From positions 434,001 through 498,000 of the forward strand of contig CAWGGM010000015.1 in assembly GCA_963822115.1 (NCBI GenBank): a DNA stretch of 64,000 nt, written 5' to 3'. Under the pieces are notes generated by a model. That model did not search any database, was not told where the DNA came from, and saw only the letters and a program-made list of their open reading frames with translations. This DNA comes from CAWDXG01 sp963822115 (lineage in GTDB: Bacteria > Myxococcota_A > Polyangia > Polyangiales > Polyangiaceae). The translations under genes and the position numbers were made by a program. Shown here in pieces: positions 8,396 to 17,494 of this stretch. Numbering within the stretch: the stretch's first letter is position 1; every line of letters starts with the position of its first letter.

Positions 8396-9658
8396 ATGCC
8401 GCCCCACGCGCGTGAGCCGATTGCCGCAGATGCCGGAGCGGCTCGGCCATCGGGACTTCTTGCACGCATCGGCGCCAATCCGGTCGTGCTGGCGCTGTCG
8501 CTCGCTCGCCTCGGCGACGCGATCGGCAACAGCATCCTGTTCATCATCATCCCGCTCTACGTCGCGAAGCTACCCGCGCCGTGGTTCCCTGTGCCGGAGA
8601 CGGTCCGCGTCGGCATCCTGATCTCGCTGTACGGGATGGTCAACGCGGCGTTGCAACCGGTGGCCGGCTTCCTCACGGACCACTACAACCGCCGGAAGCT
8701 GTTCATCCAGCTGGGGCTCGTGTTGATGGCGGGCGGCACGCTAGCGTTCGCCGTGGCGAGCCGCTTCACCGACTTGTTGCTCCTGCGCGCGCTGCAGGGA
8801 GTCGGCGTCGCACTGACGATCCCCGCGTCGATGGCTATCATGGCGGCTGCCACCGTCAAGGAGAGTCGCGGCGGGTCCATGGGCGTCTACAGCTCGATGC
8901 GCATGGTGGGCTTTGCCAGCGGACCCTTGCTCGGAGGCTTTCTCTACGACCACTTCGGCTTCAATGCTGCGTTCTACGTGGGGACCGGATTCGTCGTGCT
9001 GGCGTTGGTTCTGGTCCAGTTGTGGGTGAAGGACACGCCCGCGCCGGTTCCCGCTGGCCAGAGACGCCGTGCGTCCTTCTTCGACCGCAGCCTGCTCACT
9101 CCCGGCATCCTGGCGCTCGGCGCGGCAACCTTCGCGATGGCCGGGTCATTTTCCATGATGACCACGCTGGAGAAGCAGTTCAACCAGCGGCTGGAAGAGA
9201 CGGCCTTCGCCTTTGGCGTGGCCTTCAGCGCGCTGATGGTCAGCCGCTTGATCTTCCAGATCCCGCTGGGGCATCTCTCCGATCGCGTCGGGCGCAAGCC
9301 CCTGATTGTCTGGGGCCTGGTGGTCCTGGCCATTTCCACGGCGCCGCTCGGTCTGGTCGAGTCCACCGCACAGCTGACGGCGCTGCGTATCGTCGAGGGG
9401 GCCGCCTCGGCCGGCGTCGCTGCGCCCGCATTCGCACTGGCCGCGGATCTGGCGCGCGCCGGCGGTGAAGGGCGCCAGATGAGCGTGATCACGATGGGGT
9501 TCGGGCTCGGACTGGCGCTGGGTCCGCTCACGGCCGGCATCTTCGCCACGGTGTTCTTCAATCTGCCGTTCCTGATCGCGGGCGCCGGTGCGCTGGTGGG
9601 TGCGCTCGTCGTCTGGCGCTATGCGCCCGAGACGGTCCGGTCGCCGCACAGCGGCTAG
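8396..9658 (+). CDS. MFS transporter
   Basis: A 420-residue polytopic membrane protein with about 12 hydrophobic segments. After the second segment comes the MFS motif A equivalent (GFLTDHYNRRK), and the second half repeats it (GHLSDRVGRK), with a long central loop (residues about 210-225). The resemblance is to drug or metabolite proton antiporters; the substrate cannot be told. A nearby ATG at 8388 closes after eight codons, so ATG 8396 was used. rlpA follows with 59 bp between them and may be cotranscribed. Confidence 0.88.
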   Translation: MPPHAREPIAADAGAARPSGLLARIGANPVVLALSLARLGDAIGNSILFIIIPLYVAKLPAPWFPVPETVRVGILISLYGMVNAALQPVAGFLTDHYNRRKLFIQLGLVLMAGGTLAFAVASRFTDLLLLRALQGVGVALTIPASMAIMAAATVKESRGGSMGVYSSMRMVGFASGPLLGGFLYDHFGFNAAFYVGTGFVVLALVLVQLWVKDTPAPVPAGQRRRASFFDRSLLTPGILALGAATFAMAGSFSMMTTLEKQFNQRLEETAFAFGVAFSALMVSRLIFQIPLGHLSDRVGRKPLIVWGLVVLAISTAPLGLVESTAQLTALRIVEGAASAGVAAPAFALAADLARAGGEGRQMSVITMGFGLGLALGPLTAGIFATVFFNLPFLIAGAGALVGALVVWRYAPETVRSPHSG

Positions 9659-9717
9659 TGCCCTCGAGCCGCAGCAAATTTGCGGGGCCGCCTGGTCAGG
9701 CTTCACACTCCCGGGCG

Positions 9718-10293
9718 ATGCGCGCGACGCGTCTCGTTCCCGTGCTTGCTCTTTCGACCGTGTTTCTCGGATGCCGCCACGTGCCCGAGACGCCGCTGCC
9801 GTACGGCGGCGATCCGCCGCCCTACGGCATGACCGAGCCGCCGCCCGGCGCCGGTGCAAGCGGTGACCCCGCGCTCGGACCGCCCGGTCCTGGCGGGCGC
9901 GCGGCACGTCGCGTTCCGCAGGACGCTGCGCCAGCCGAGCGATCGCTTGCTGTCCGCTACGCGAACGCGCGGCCTATCCGGGTGCTGACGGGCAAGGCGA
10001 CCTACTACGCGGACTCGCTGGCCGGCAATCACACCGCCAACGGCGACCGCTACGACCCGGACGCTTTCACAGCGGCGCACCGCAGTCTGCCGTTCGGCAG
10101 CGTATTGCGCGTCATCCGCCAGCCGCACGGCCCCACGGTGTATGTGCGCGTCAACGATCGCGGTCCGTTCGGCAGCCACACACGCATCCTCGACCTGTCG
10201 AAGGCCGCCGCGAGGCAGCTCGGCATGCTGCGTGCCGGCGTGGTGCGTGTGCGCGTGGAGGTGGTGGCGATGGGCCGGCGCCGCCGGCATTGA
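9718..10293 (+). CDS. rlpA: RlpA family lipoprotein (septal-ring lytic transglycosylase-like)
   Basis: A 191-residue lipoprotein (signal ending VFLGCRH). After a Pro/Gly linker it has the double-psi beta-barrel of RlpA: GKATYYADSLAGNHTANGDRYD (split here by description only), AAHRSLPFGSVLRV, YVRVNDRGPF and RILDLSKAAARQLG. The catalytic-type Asp of the VNDRGPF motif is present. No SPOR domain follows, so it is the short form. Known relatives bind or cleave peptidoglycan, often stripped septal glycan. A GTG start at 9658 is possible but would push the signal peptide inward. Confidence 0.85.
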   Translation: MRATRLVPVLALSTVFLGCRHVPETPLPYGGDPPPYGMTEPPPGAGASGDPALGPPGPGGRAARRVPQDAAPAERSLAVRYANARPIRVLTGKATYYADSLAGNHTANGDRYDPDAFTAAHRSLPFGSVLRVIRQPHGPTVYVRVNDRGPFGSHTRILDLSKAAARQLGMLRAGVVRVRVEVVAMGRRRRH

Positions 10294-10305
10294 GCCCCGC
10301 ACGCG

Positions 10306-11310
10306 GTGCGGCGAAAATCGTTCGATCATGCGGGGCTGGGCGCGCGACTTGACGTCCGTCGTCTGCCTGGGCTCGATCGCAGCGTGCAGGGACTGTTCAC
10401 ACAGCGTTCCATTGACGAGACCAGGCGCGTGGCCGCGGCGCGCAGGAGCTTCCGCAAGCTGCCGGGCTATGAAGAAGTGCTGGGCGGGCTGAAGGGGCAG
10501 GGCGTCGACCTGTCGCGCGCCCGCGCGCGGGCAGGCTTTTCCCGTGGCCACCTGCTCGAGCTCGTACTGCTGGATCCTGCGTTTGTCTCGGCCGGAGACG
10601 AGCACGCGCAAGAGGTCGCCGAGCGCGCCGCTGACGCGCTGTTCGGGCCACAGCTGGTGGACGACTGGATTGGGCAGATCGAGGTGGCCCCGCTGGCTCG
10701 CGGCGGGCCGCTCGAGGTTGTCGGCAATGGCAACGAGCAGAGCCTTCCGCTCGCCGAGCTGCAGGCGGCCGTGCTGGCGGCCATCGACGGCCTGCTCGCA
10801 GGGCTACCCGACGCGCCGCACCACGCCCGGGCTGGGGACGGCGAGTGGACGCTGTTCGAGCTCGAACCCGACAGCGCCGACGACCTCGCCGCACAGAACG
10901 ACCTGGTGCTCGCCACCACGTCGGTGCCGGAGTTGCTCAAGGCCTATCTGCAGGGGCTGCCGCTGTACTCCGGGCGCTTCTCGCGCCACGGCGAGCTCTA
11001 CTGCTATCTGAAGCTCGACAGCGGCGGGCGAGCGGACGAAGAGCGTCTTGCCGAGCGCAGCGCGCTCGAGGACGCGATCGGCGCCGCGCTGGTCAAGGCA
11101 CAGGCGGGATGCGTCGTGGGCAACGGGCTCGGCCTGCGCTACTCGTACATCGATCTCGCGGTCGCCGATCTGGAACGCGCGGCGCCGATCCTGCGCGAGT
11201 GCGTCGACAGCGCCGGACAGCAGGCCTGGCTCCTGTTCTGTGACTCGGATCGCGCGGGCGATTGGCTGTCGCTGGTCGACGGCAGTGAACCGCCTCCCGG
11301 GCTTGCCTAG
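10306..11310 (+). CDS. Conserved-looking protein of unknown function
   Basis: A soluble protein of up to 334 residues that I do not recognise. It has an Ala/Leu-rich helical N-terminal half (SRARARAGFSRGHLLELVLL) and a mixed C-terminal half with repeated SALEDAIGAALVKAQAG and YSYIDLAVADLERA segments and Cys at RECVDSAG. No signal peptide, membrane segment or metal motif is clear. GTG 10306 is the earliest start; GTG 10384 (VQGLFTQRS) is an alternative giving 308 residues. It follows rlpA closely on the same strand and converges with the kinase gene. Confidence 0.65.
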   Translation: MRRKSFDHAGLGARLDVRRLPGLDRSVQGLFTQRSIDETRRVAAARRSFRKLPGYEEVLGGLKGQGVDLSRARARAGFSRGHLLELVLLDPAFVSAGDEHAQEVAERAADALFGPQLVDDWIGQIEVAPLARGGPLEVVGNGNEQSLPLAELQAAVLAAIDGLLAGLPDAPHHARAGDGEWTLFELEPDSADDLAAQNDLVLATTSVPELLKAYLQGLPLYSGRFSRHGELYCYLKLDSGGRADEERLAERSALEDAIGAALVKAQAGCVVGNGLGLRYSYIDLAVADLERAAPILRECVDSAGQQAWLLFCDSDRAGDWLSLVDGSEPPPGLA

Positions 11311-11319
11311 GGCGGTCGT

Positions 11320-12378
11320 TCAGCCGAGCACGCGATCGAGCAGCCGGGTGAGATCGGCGAGCTCCTTGTCGTCGGTGAGCCGCCCGAGCGCAGCGCGGGC
11401 CTTTTCGATGGTCGGTTCGACGAACTCGAGGAACGAAGGATTGTTCTTCACGCGGTCGATGAACACGAAGCGGCCGGCGTCCTTGAGCTTGCGCTGCACG
11501 GTCACCATGTCGAACTCGCGGCCCACCGCGGCGCGCTCGGTCGCGTCGTAGCCCAGCGCTTCGGCGTATTCGTCGAGGCGCGACTCGACGAAGCTGCGGT
11601 CGAACGTCTGGTAGCTGTCGCTGAGCAACGCCACCAGGTCGTACACGCGCGGGCCGAGCAGCGCGTCCTGGAAGTCGATCCAGACCAGCTCGGGCGTGCC
11701 ATCGTCGAGCTCGCGCACCATCAGGTTGCGGCTCTGGTAGTCACGGTGCACGAAGCCGCGCTTCCAGCCGGCGATGGTGTGGGCCAGGTAGTCCGCGACG
11801 CGGTCGAAGAGCGCGCGGTCGGCGCTCCCCAGGTGGATGTCACGCGCCTCGAGGCCCCACTCGCGGAAGTGATCCACCTCCCAGCGCAGCAGATCCTCGT
11901 CGAACGCCCGCGCACGCACGATCGACTCGTGCGGCAGGGCCGCGAGCACGCGCTGCGCCGCAGCCAGGTCGAGGATGGCCGTGCGGTAGAGCAGCTCGCG
12001 CTTGTCGGGGTGACGCTCCAGGTAGCGGGCCAGCGTGTCCTCGCCCAGATCCTCCACCAGCACGAAGCCGTCGTCGCAGGCCTCGGCCAGCACGGCCGGC
12101 ACGGCGACGCCGCGCTCGTGCAAGAGGTCGCGTACCTCGAGGAACGGCCAGCGGCGCCCACCCTCGTCCGCCTTGACGATCTCGTCGGACTGCGTGGCGT
12201 CCGGCACGAACATCGCCACGGCGCTCCGCCCGTCACCCAGGTCGACACGGAAGAAGCGCCGGGTCGAAGCGCCGCCGGGCATCTCCTCCACGGGCAGGGG
12301 ACCGGGCTTGCCGGTCACACGCTCGAGCAGCAGCCCGAGCCGGTCCAGGGGTGCAGGAGAGGGAGTCGAGTCCGTCAT
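11320..12378 (-). CDS. amgK: Phosphotransferase of the APH fold, AmgK-like sugar kinase
   Basis: A 352-residue kinase of the aminoglycoside-phosphotransferase/choline-kinase fold. The catalytic loop FVHRDYQSRNLM and the metal-binding loop LVWIDFQDA are both intact, and the N-lobe has PGGASTRRFFRV. This pattern is close to AmgK, the anomeric kinase for N-acetylmuramate/N-acetylglucosamine in peptidoglycan recycling. AmgK is usually encoded beside the nucleotidyltransferase MurU, which is not adjacent here, so the substrate is inferred. ATG 12378 was chosen over 12489 because the extra sequence is Arg/Ser-rich noise. It is divergent from the lipoprotein gene at 12501. Confidence 0.72.
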   Translation of the reverse strand: MTDSTPSPAPLDRLGLLLERVTGKPGPLPVEEMPGGASTRRFFRVDLGDGRSAVAMFVPDATQSDEIVKADEGGRRWPFLEVRDLLHERGVAVPAVLAEACDDGFVLVEDLGEDTLARYLERHPDKRELLYRTAILDLAAAQRVLAALPHESIVRARAFDEDLLRWEVDHFREWGLEARDIHLGSADRALFDRVADYLAHTIAGWKRGFVHRDYQSRNLMVRELDDGTPELVWIDFQDALLGPRVYDLVALLSDSYQTFDRSFVESRLDEYAEALGYDATERAAVGREFDMVTVQRKLKDAGRFVFIDRVKNNPSFLEFVEPTIEKARAALGRLTDDKELADLTRLLDRVLG

Positions 12379-12500
12379 GCGCGGCCGGGCCGTACTAGCG
12401 CATCCCGGCCAACGAGTCGACTTCGTGACCGAGCCGGAAGGAAAACGCGCAACTGCCGCGCCGCGCGTCGCGAAGAGAGCGCATACCACGGAGGTCCGCC

Positions 12501-13232
12501 ATGCGTTTCACTGCCATTGCCGTTCTGGTTTCCCTGTCCGCTCTGATGGGCGGTTGCGTCGCGAACACCGGCTCGAAGGACGGGAAGACCGCATCCAAGG
12601 GGCCCGGGATCCACCAGGCGTGTGTCCAGACGTGGTGCGAAGAATGCACGTCTAGTACGGACAGCGACTGCAGCTCCTGCTGGGATACCTGCGACACGAT
12701 CGACCCCAGCTTCGCCGCCGAGTGCGCGTCGGCGTGCGGCGACATCTGCACGCCGTCTTCGGCATGCGACGACATGTGCCAGAACGACAGCTGCGAACAG
12801 ACCGGCTTCAAGCTCGCGCTGCCCGACAAGTCCGACGCCAAGCTGAAGCAGGCCTGCGAGGCCGACAGCCAGCACGTGCTCGACTGCAACTACATCCCGC
12901 CCGACTGCGATGCCATCAGTCGGGCGATGATTCCGGCAGAAGCGTCGTTCTACGAGTGCGACAAGGGCAAGAGCTGCGGCGACATGAGCTGTCCCGATGC
13001 CGAGCCACCCAGCGGCAGGACGATCGACTACCTGTGCAAGGCCTGCAAGGACCAGACGCAATGCACCGACGAAAAGCCGTTCCTCGAGAGTGTCGAAGCC
13101 AACCTTGTCCCCTCGATGCAGGACGCGCTCTACTCCTGCCTGTATCAGTCGTCGTGCTCCGACGCCTGGGATTGCGTCGACACTTTCGTGGACACGCTCT
13201 TCCCCGGGTACAAGAGCGACTTCGGCCAGTGA
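12501..13232 (+). CDS. Cysteine-rich lipoprotein
   Basis: A 243-residue exported protein. ATG 12501 follows a GGAGG site. The lipobox is MGGC (Cys about residue 19). The mature part has about 30 cysteines in clusters (CVQTWCEEC, DCSSCWDTC, ECASACGDIC, ACDDMCQNDSC) with no Gly linker. It is acidic and has no recognisable enzymatic site. It is probably an outer-membrane-anchored disulfide-rich protein. Confidence 0.8.
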   Translation: MRFTAIAVLVSLSALMGGCVANTGSKDGKTASKGPGIHQACVQTWCEECTSSTDSDCSSCWDTCDTIDPSFAAECASACGDICTPSSACDDMCQNDSCEQTGFKLALPDKSDAKLKQACEADSQHVLDCNYIPPDCDAISRAMIPAEASFYECDKGKSCGDMSCPDAEPPSGRTIDYLCKACKDQTQCTDEKPFLESVEANLVPSMQDALYSCLYQSSCSDAWDCVDTFVDTLFPGYKSDFGQ

Positions 13233-13282
13233 AGTCGCACAGAGGCTGGGCACCCCGCCGGACCTGATCTATCCCTTCGTCC

Positions 13283-13936
13283 GTGCCTCTCTCCCGCCCA
13301 CAGCCCGGCTGGCGCCCGCGCATCGAGCGCGCCGTCGCCGGGCTTGGCTCGTCCGTGGACGAGAGCGCGATCGCGAAACTCGAACGACTGCTCGACCTGG
13401 TCGTCGAGTGGAACGCGCGGGTCGATCTCACCGCGGCGCGCAACGCCGACGAGCTCGTCGATCTGTATCTTGCCGACGCGGTCACGCTCGCGGCGGCCGG
13501 CATCGAGCCCGGCGAGCGCTGGGTCGATGTCGGTAGCGGCGGCGGCGCGCCGGGCCTGGTGCTCGCGATTATCGAGCCGGAGCTCCACCTCACGCTGGTT
13601 GAACCGCGCACCAAGCGGGTGGCGTTCCTGCGCAGTGCGGTGGGCGCGCTCCAGCTGGGTTCGGTGGAAGTCCAGCGGGCGCGCAGCGACGCACTGCGGG
13701 ACGCCGGGTGGCAGGTCGCCGTGTCGCGCGCCACGCTGGCTCCGGCCGACTGGCTCGTCGAAGGCGCGCGCCTGGCGACGCGGGGTGTCTGGGTGTTGCT
13801 CGCGCGCGCCGAGCCGCCCTCACTGGCGGGATGGCGCATGGAGCGGAATATTTCCTACACCTGGCCGCTGACCGGAGCGTCCCGCCGCGCCGCCCGGTTT
13901 GTTCCACGGGAAGGTTCTGCGGGGGGCGCGCCGTAG
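13283..13936 (+). CDS. rsmG: 16S rRNA (guanine-N7)-methyltransferase RsmG
   Basis: A 217-residue SAM-dependent methyltransferase of the RsmG/GidB family, which methylates G527 in 16S rRNA. It shows the family's N-terminal helix (LLDLVVEWNARVDLTAA), the SAM motif WVDVGSGGGAPGLVLA and the LVEPRTKRVAFLR strand, with the motif VAVSRATLAP further on. The start is GTG 13283. Unlike many genomes it is not next to parA/parB or gidA in this window. Confidence 0.88.
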   Translation: MPLSRPQPGWRPRIERAVAGLGSSVDESAIAKLERLLDLVVEWNARVDLTAARNADELVDLYLADAVTLAAAGIEPGERWVDVGSGGGAPGLVLAIIEPELHLTLVEPRTKRVAFLRSAVGALQLGSVEVQRARSDALRDAGWQVAVSRATLAPADWLVEGARLATRGVWVLLARAEPPSLAGWRMERNISYTWPLTGASRRAARFVPREGSAGGAP

Positions 13937-14000
13937 GACATGGAGCGCATGGCTTGAATGGGCGCTTCCGCTGCCCCGTCCGAAGTAGGTGGTAATCCCA

Positions 14001-14555
14001 ATGAATCGACGTTCCAGACTGCTCTCGCTCGCCGCCCTGGCTGCCCTGATGACCGTGGCGCTCGTGGCCGCCGCCCGGCTGCAGAGCATCGGCAATCCGG
14101 ACGTGCAGTTCCGCGCCACCGGGCCGGTCGGCCTGAAGATCAATGGGTACTCTTCGCGGCTCAGCGCCTCCGAAAAGGACGGCAAGCTCACCGTCGTTGC
14201 GCCACTGACGAACCTGAAGACGGGCATCTCGCTGCGCGACCGCCACCTGCGCGAACACCTCGACATCGCCAAATACCCGAACGCGACGCTCACGGTGGAG
14301 CGCAGCAAGCTGAAGATGCCGGCTGACAAGCAGACCGTCACGTCGAGCGCGGTCGGCCAGTTCACGATGCACGGTGTTACCCGGCCGGTGCGTTTCCGCT
14401 ACCGCGCCCTGCGCACCGGCAGCGACTATCACGTGCAGGGTCTCGCGCAGGTCGACATCCGCGACTTCAAGGTCAAGGTGCCGTGCTACCTCGGCGTCTG
14501 CGTCCACCCGACCGTGAAGATCAAGGTCAAGTTCAAGCTCCGCGAGATGCAATAG
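14001..14555 (+). CDS. YceI-family periplasmic protein
   Basis: A 184-residue protein with an N-terminal signal or anchor (LLSLAALAALMTVALVAAA) followed by a YceI/polyisoprenoid-binding-like lipocalin domain. Landmarks are VQFRATGPVGLKINGYSS, HLREHLDIAKYPNATLTV and the late SAVGQFTMHGVTRPVRF motif. ATG 14001 follows AGGTGG; GTG 13989 would add four residues. YceI proteins bind isoprenoid-type lipids in the periplasm, and the exact ligand is unknown here. Confidence 0.82.
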   Translation: MNRRSRLLSLAALAALMTVALVAAARLQSIGNPDVQFRATGPVGLKINGYSSRLSASEKDGKLTVVAPLTNLKTGISLRDRHLREHLDIAKYPNATLTVERSKLKMPADKQTVTSSAVGQFTMHGVTRPVRFRYRALRTGSDYHVQGLAQVDIRDFKVKVPCYLGVCVHPTVKIKVKFKLREMQ

Positions 14556-14606
14556 CGTCCGGTGCTTCCGTCCCGTCCCGGACAAGACGGCCTGCGCCGG
14601 TGCTAG

Positions 14607-15470
14607 CTATTTGCAGACCCCGGGCGCAGCCTGCGTCAGCATCTGCCCGTTGACGCAGATCTGGATCGCTCCGGACACGCACTGCGGATCCGGCGTCGGG
14701 CCCTTCGTGCACGCCGCATCCACCTCCGGGTAGACGCAGCCCTCGGCGCCGTTCGCGGTCGTGCCGCAGCTGCCGCCCATGCGCGCGCAGTCGTGGTAGC
14801 TGACCTGACCCGAGCCGTCGCAGCCGAGCCGCACGTTGCCGTCGCAGCGGTCGGCCTTCGTGACGCCCTCGGGACAGGTGGTGTAGTGGCGGTCCGTGCA
14901 GCCGGTGGGGCTGTGGGGATCGCACGCGGCGTAGGCGAGCGAGCAGTCACGAGTCGCGGTTGTGCCACCGATGGTGATCGTGGCGACGCTGCCGTTGCAC
15001 GTCACCTTCGCCGCGGTGTCACGCGGGATGCGGCAGCCGTCTTCCTGGCAGCTGATGTCCCCCAGCCGTTGGGTGCGGCAGGCGTTCTCCGCCGTGCAGT
15101 CGCCAGCGTTGTCGAGCGCGCACTTCACGAAGTACTCCGCCCGTTCGTCGTTGTTCGAAAAGCCACTCATGGGGATGGCTCGTTCCGCGGAGAACGTCAC
15201 GTCGTGCACGCACAGCTGCACCAGCCCCAGCATCTGCTCCTGCGTGTACTGGGTCTGGACGCAGTCTGCCGCGGCCAGACAGGCCTGGAGTATGTCGCTA
15301 TTGGACAGCACCGGTACATTGGCCGGTCGGTCCGGGAACGCTTCAGCTGCGTTGCTCGCTACCGGGCCTTCAGGACTCGGCGGCGCGCCGCCGGTGTCGG
15401 TGGCAGCGCTGGAGCAGGCACCAACGACGAGGGCAAAGAAGATCCCGGACAGAAGCGGAACTGGGCGCAT
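14607..15470 (-). CDS. Cysteine-rich lipoprotein
   Basis: A 287-residue exported protein with a lipobox in FFALVVGACSS. After a short Thr/Pro/Gly linker come an alpha-helical part (residues about 50-110) and a Cys-rich C-terminal half (CNGSVATITIGG, CDPHSPTGC, CDGNVRLGCDGSG, CARMGGSC, CTKGPTPDPQC). The GGNVxLGCDG-type repeats occur in other myxobacterial secreted proteins. It starts 81 bp after the stop of the Gly-Gly-Thr repeat lipoprotein gene on the same strand, so the two may form an operon. Confidence 0.8.
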   Translation of the reverse strand: MRPVPLLSGIFFALVVGACSSAATDTGGAPPSPEGPVASNAAEAFPDRPANVPVLSNSDILQACLAAADCVQTQYTQEQMLGLVQLCVHDVTFSAERAIPMSGFSNNDERAEYFVKCALDNAGDCTAENACRTQRLGDISCQEDGCRIPRDTAAKVTCNGSVATITIGGTTATRDCSLAYAACDPHSPTGCTDRHYTTCPEGVTKADRCDGNVRLGCDGSGQVSYHDCARMGGSCGTTANGAEGCVYPEVDAACTKGPTPDPQCVSGAIQICVNGQMLTQAAPGVCK

Positions 15471-15551
15471 CGAGTCTTCCGCGCGATGCGGTGCCGGGGT
15501 CCGGTAGCCGCACCAGTCTTTCCTGGCGCGCCTGGGATGGCGCGACTTCGG

Positions 15552-16202
15552 TCAGCCGACGCCGGCGTCGGCTCCAGCCGAGCCGCCGGTAGAGCCGCCG
15601 GCTCCGCCGCTGCCGCCCGCGGAAGCGTCCGCTCCGCCGCTGCCGCCAGTGCCGCCACTGCCCGCTGCGCCGGCATCAGCGCCGGCGCTTCCACCGGTAC
15701 CGCCGCTGCCCGCTGCGCCGGCATCAGCGCCGGCGCTTCCACCGGTACCGCCGCTGCCCGCGGTGCCGCCGCTGCCCGCGGTGCCGCCGCTGCCCGCGGT
15801 GCCGCCGCTGCCTGCGGTGCCGCCGCTGCCTGCGGTGCCGCCGCTGCCTCCAGTGCTGCCACCGGAGCCACCCGAGCCTGCGGTGCCGCCCGTGCCTCCG
15901 CTGCCCGCGGTGCCACCTGTGCCTGCGGTGCCGCCCGTGCCTCCGCTGCCCGCGGTGCCACCCGTGCCCGCGGTGCCGCCTGTGCCTGCGGTGCCGCCTG
16001 TGCCTGCGGTGCCGCCCATCCCGGCCGTGCCGCCCATCCCGGCCGTGCCGCCCGTGCCCGCGGTGCCGCCCATCCCGGCCGTGCCGGCGGAGCCTGCCGC
16101 GCCCTGGTTGATCTTGCTGCGGTCGACCTCGGTGATGAGCGTGCAGCCCACGACCGAGAACCCGAGTGCCGTCAGGAATAGATAGGTACGTACGGAACGC
16201 AT
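15552..16202 (-). CDS. Lipoprotein consisting almost only of Gly-Gly-Thr repeats
   Basis: A 216-residue protein. It starts at ATG 16202 with a signal peptide (MRSVRTYLFLTALGFSVVG) and lipidated Cys at residue 20, then a short TLITEVDRSKINQ segment. From about residue 34 to the C-terminus it is only Gly, Thr, Ser, Ala, Met, Asp and Val in repeats such as GTAGTGGTAGSGG and ADAGAAGSGG. No folded domain follows. In related proteins such a stretch is a linker in front of a Cys-rich domain, so this copy is either a bare stalk or has lost its domain. The reading frame stays open upstream to 17465, but that is shadow of egtD. Confidence 0.75.
   Translation of the reverse strand: MRSVRTYLFLTALGFSVVGCTLITEVDRSKINQGAAGSAGTAGMGGTAGTGGTAGMGGTAGMGGTAGTGGTAGTGGTAGTGGTAGSGGTGGTAGTGGTAGSGGTGGTAGSGGSGGSTGGSGGTAGSGGTAGSGGTAGSGGTAGSGGTAGSGGTGGSAGADAGAAGSGGTGGSAGADAGAAGSGGTGGSGGADASAGGSGGAGGSTGGSAGADAGVG
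15555..16110 (-). repeat. Tandem GC-rich coding repeat (Gly-Gly-Thr/Ser)
   Basis: About 550 bp of imperfect short units of 6-18 bp (for example GTGCCGCCGCTGCCCGCG on the + strand, several times in a row at 15770-15830). Two near-identical longer copies around 15650-15740 encode ADAGAAGSGGTGG. It encodes the stalk of the lipoprotein above and is an obvious substrate for slippage or recombination. Confidence 0.9.
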
Positions 16203-16336
16203 GAGAAAGCCTTGAGGTGGGACGCGCCCCTCACGACGCGTGCGCGTCATTGTTCCCGCCCCGGCCCACGAGTGCAAGGGCGATGTGCTGGCGCGCGCCC
16301 GGGCCGGCAGCGCTGTCTGGCCCGGGCCCCCGTCAG

Positions 16337-17359
16337 CTACCTTGTGCGAGCGACCGATAGGCCAAAATAGCCGTTTTCCGGTGTGTACCAGCCGATCGGC
16401 TCCAGCCCCGCCGCCGACAGCAGGTCCGCGACGCTTTGGCGCGTGAACTTGTGGCTCAGCTCCGTCCGGATCGACTCTGCCTGGTCGAAATCGACCGTCA
16501 TGTCCAGCTTCGCGATGCGGACACTGTGCGCTTCCCTGGCTGAAAGGTGCATCTCGATGCGGCTCTGCTCGGCGTTGAAGAAGGCCTTGTGCTCGAATCG
16601 GTCGGGGTCGAAATCCGCGTCGAGCTCGCGGTTGAGCACGCGGAGCACGTTCTTGTTGAACTCGGCCGTGATGCCCAGCGAGTCGTTGTAGGCCGCGTCG
16701 AGCACCGCGTGGTCCTTGACCAGATCGGTGCCGAGCAGCAGCCGGTCGCCCGGGTGGAGTTGCCGTGCGACCCGTGACAGGAACCGCACCGCCTCGTCGG
16801 GCGTGAAGTTGCCGACGGTGCTGCCCAGGAACATCACCAGGCGCCGCTTGCCTGGTGGGAGCCGGCCCAGATGCAGGTCGTAGTCGCCCACGATACCGTG
16901 GACCCTGAGCCACGGATAGGTCGAGAGCAGCTCCTGCGCGCTGCTCCGCAGCATGCTTTCGCTCACGTCGAACGGCACGTACCTGCAGCGCATGCCCGCC
17001 CGGGCCGCAGCGTCGAGCAGGATGCGCGCCTTGCGTGCAGCACCACTGCCCAGCTCGACCAGATCCGTCGGTTCGATACCTGTCATCAGGTCGTCCGCCA
17101 GCTGCTCGAGCAGCGCCTGCTCGGTACGGGTCTGGTAGTACTCGCGCGTGTCGCAGATGCGGTCGAAGAGTCTCGAGCCTACTTCGTCGTAGAAGTACTT
17201 CGGCGGCAGTGTCTTCGGAACCGAGCCGAGCCCGTCGCGGACGTCCGGGCCGATGGTCGAGGCCGAACCAGGCTGGAGATGCACTTCCAGTGCGAGGCGC
17301 TCGTCGGGCTTGCGCTGGTGCACATGGACGTGATCGAGCGAGCTGTCGGAAACAATCAT
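16337..17359 (-). CDS. egtD: EgtD, L-histidine N-alpha-methyltransferase
   Basis: A 340-residue SAM-dependent methyltransferase that trimethylates histidine to hercynine, the first committed step of ergothioneine synthesis. It shows LPPKYFYDEVGSRLFD, the family's REYYQTRTE motif, SAM-binding LVELGSGAARKARILL and MFLGSTVGNF, and the C-terminal WYTPENGYFGLSVA end. ATG 17359 follows GGAGGGGTATCC, and the earlier ATG at 17404 lacks this. The gene is divergent from egtC-egtB, so all known steps except the lyase (EgtE) and gamma-Glu-Cys ligase (EgtA) are here. Confidence 0.92.
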   Translation of the reverse strand: MIVSDSSLDHVHVHQRKPDERLALEVHLQPGSASTIGPDVRDGLGSVPKTLPPKYFYDEVGSRLFDRICDTREYYQTRTEQALLEQLADDLMTGIEPTDLVELGSGAARKARILLDAAARAGMRCRYVPFDVSESMLRSSAQELLSTYPWLRVHGIVGDYDLHLGRLPPGKRRLVMFLGSTVGNFTPDEAVRFLSRVARQLHPGDRLLLGTDLVKDHAVLDAAYNDSLGITAEFNKNVLRVLNRELDADFDPDRFEHKAFFNAEQSRIEMHLSAREAHSVRIAKLDMTVDFDQAESIRTELSHKFTRQSVADLLSAAGLEPIGWYTPENGYFGLSVARTR

Positions 17360-17494
17360 GGATACCCCTCCATTCGCGTGCACGGCGGGAAGAAACGCGG
17401 CCAATCCCTATAAAGCCCGAGCAAGGTGAGCGCAACCCGTGAACGTTCTCTCGAAAGCGCTGCACGGCGAGCGGCTCGCGCTATCATGGCTGCC

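Noticed and set aside
15552..16202. CRISPR array
   Set aside because: The tandem units are 6-18 bp, contiguous, translate to Gly/Thr repeats, and have no spacers.
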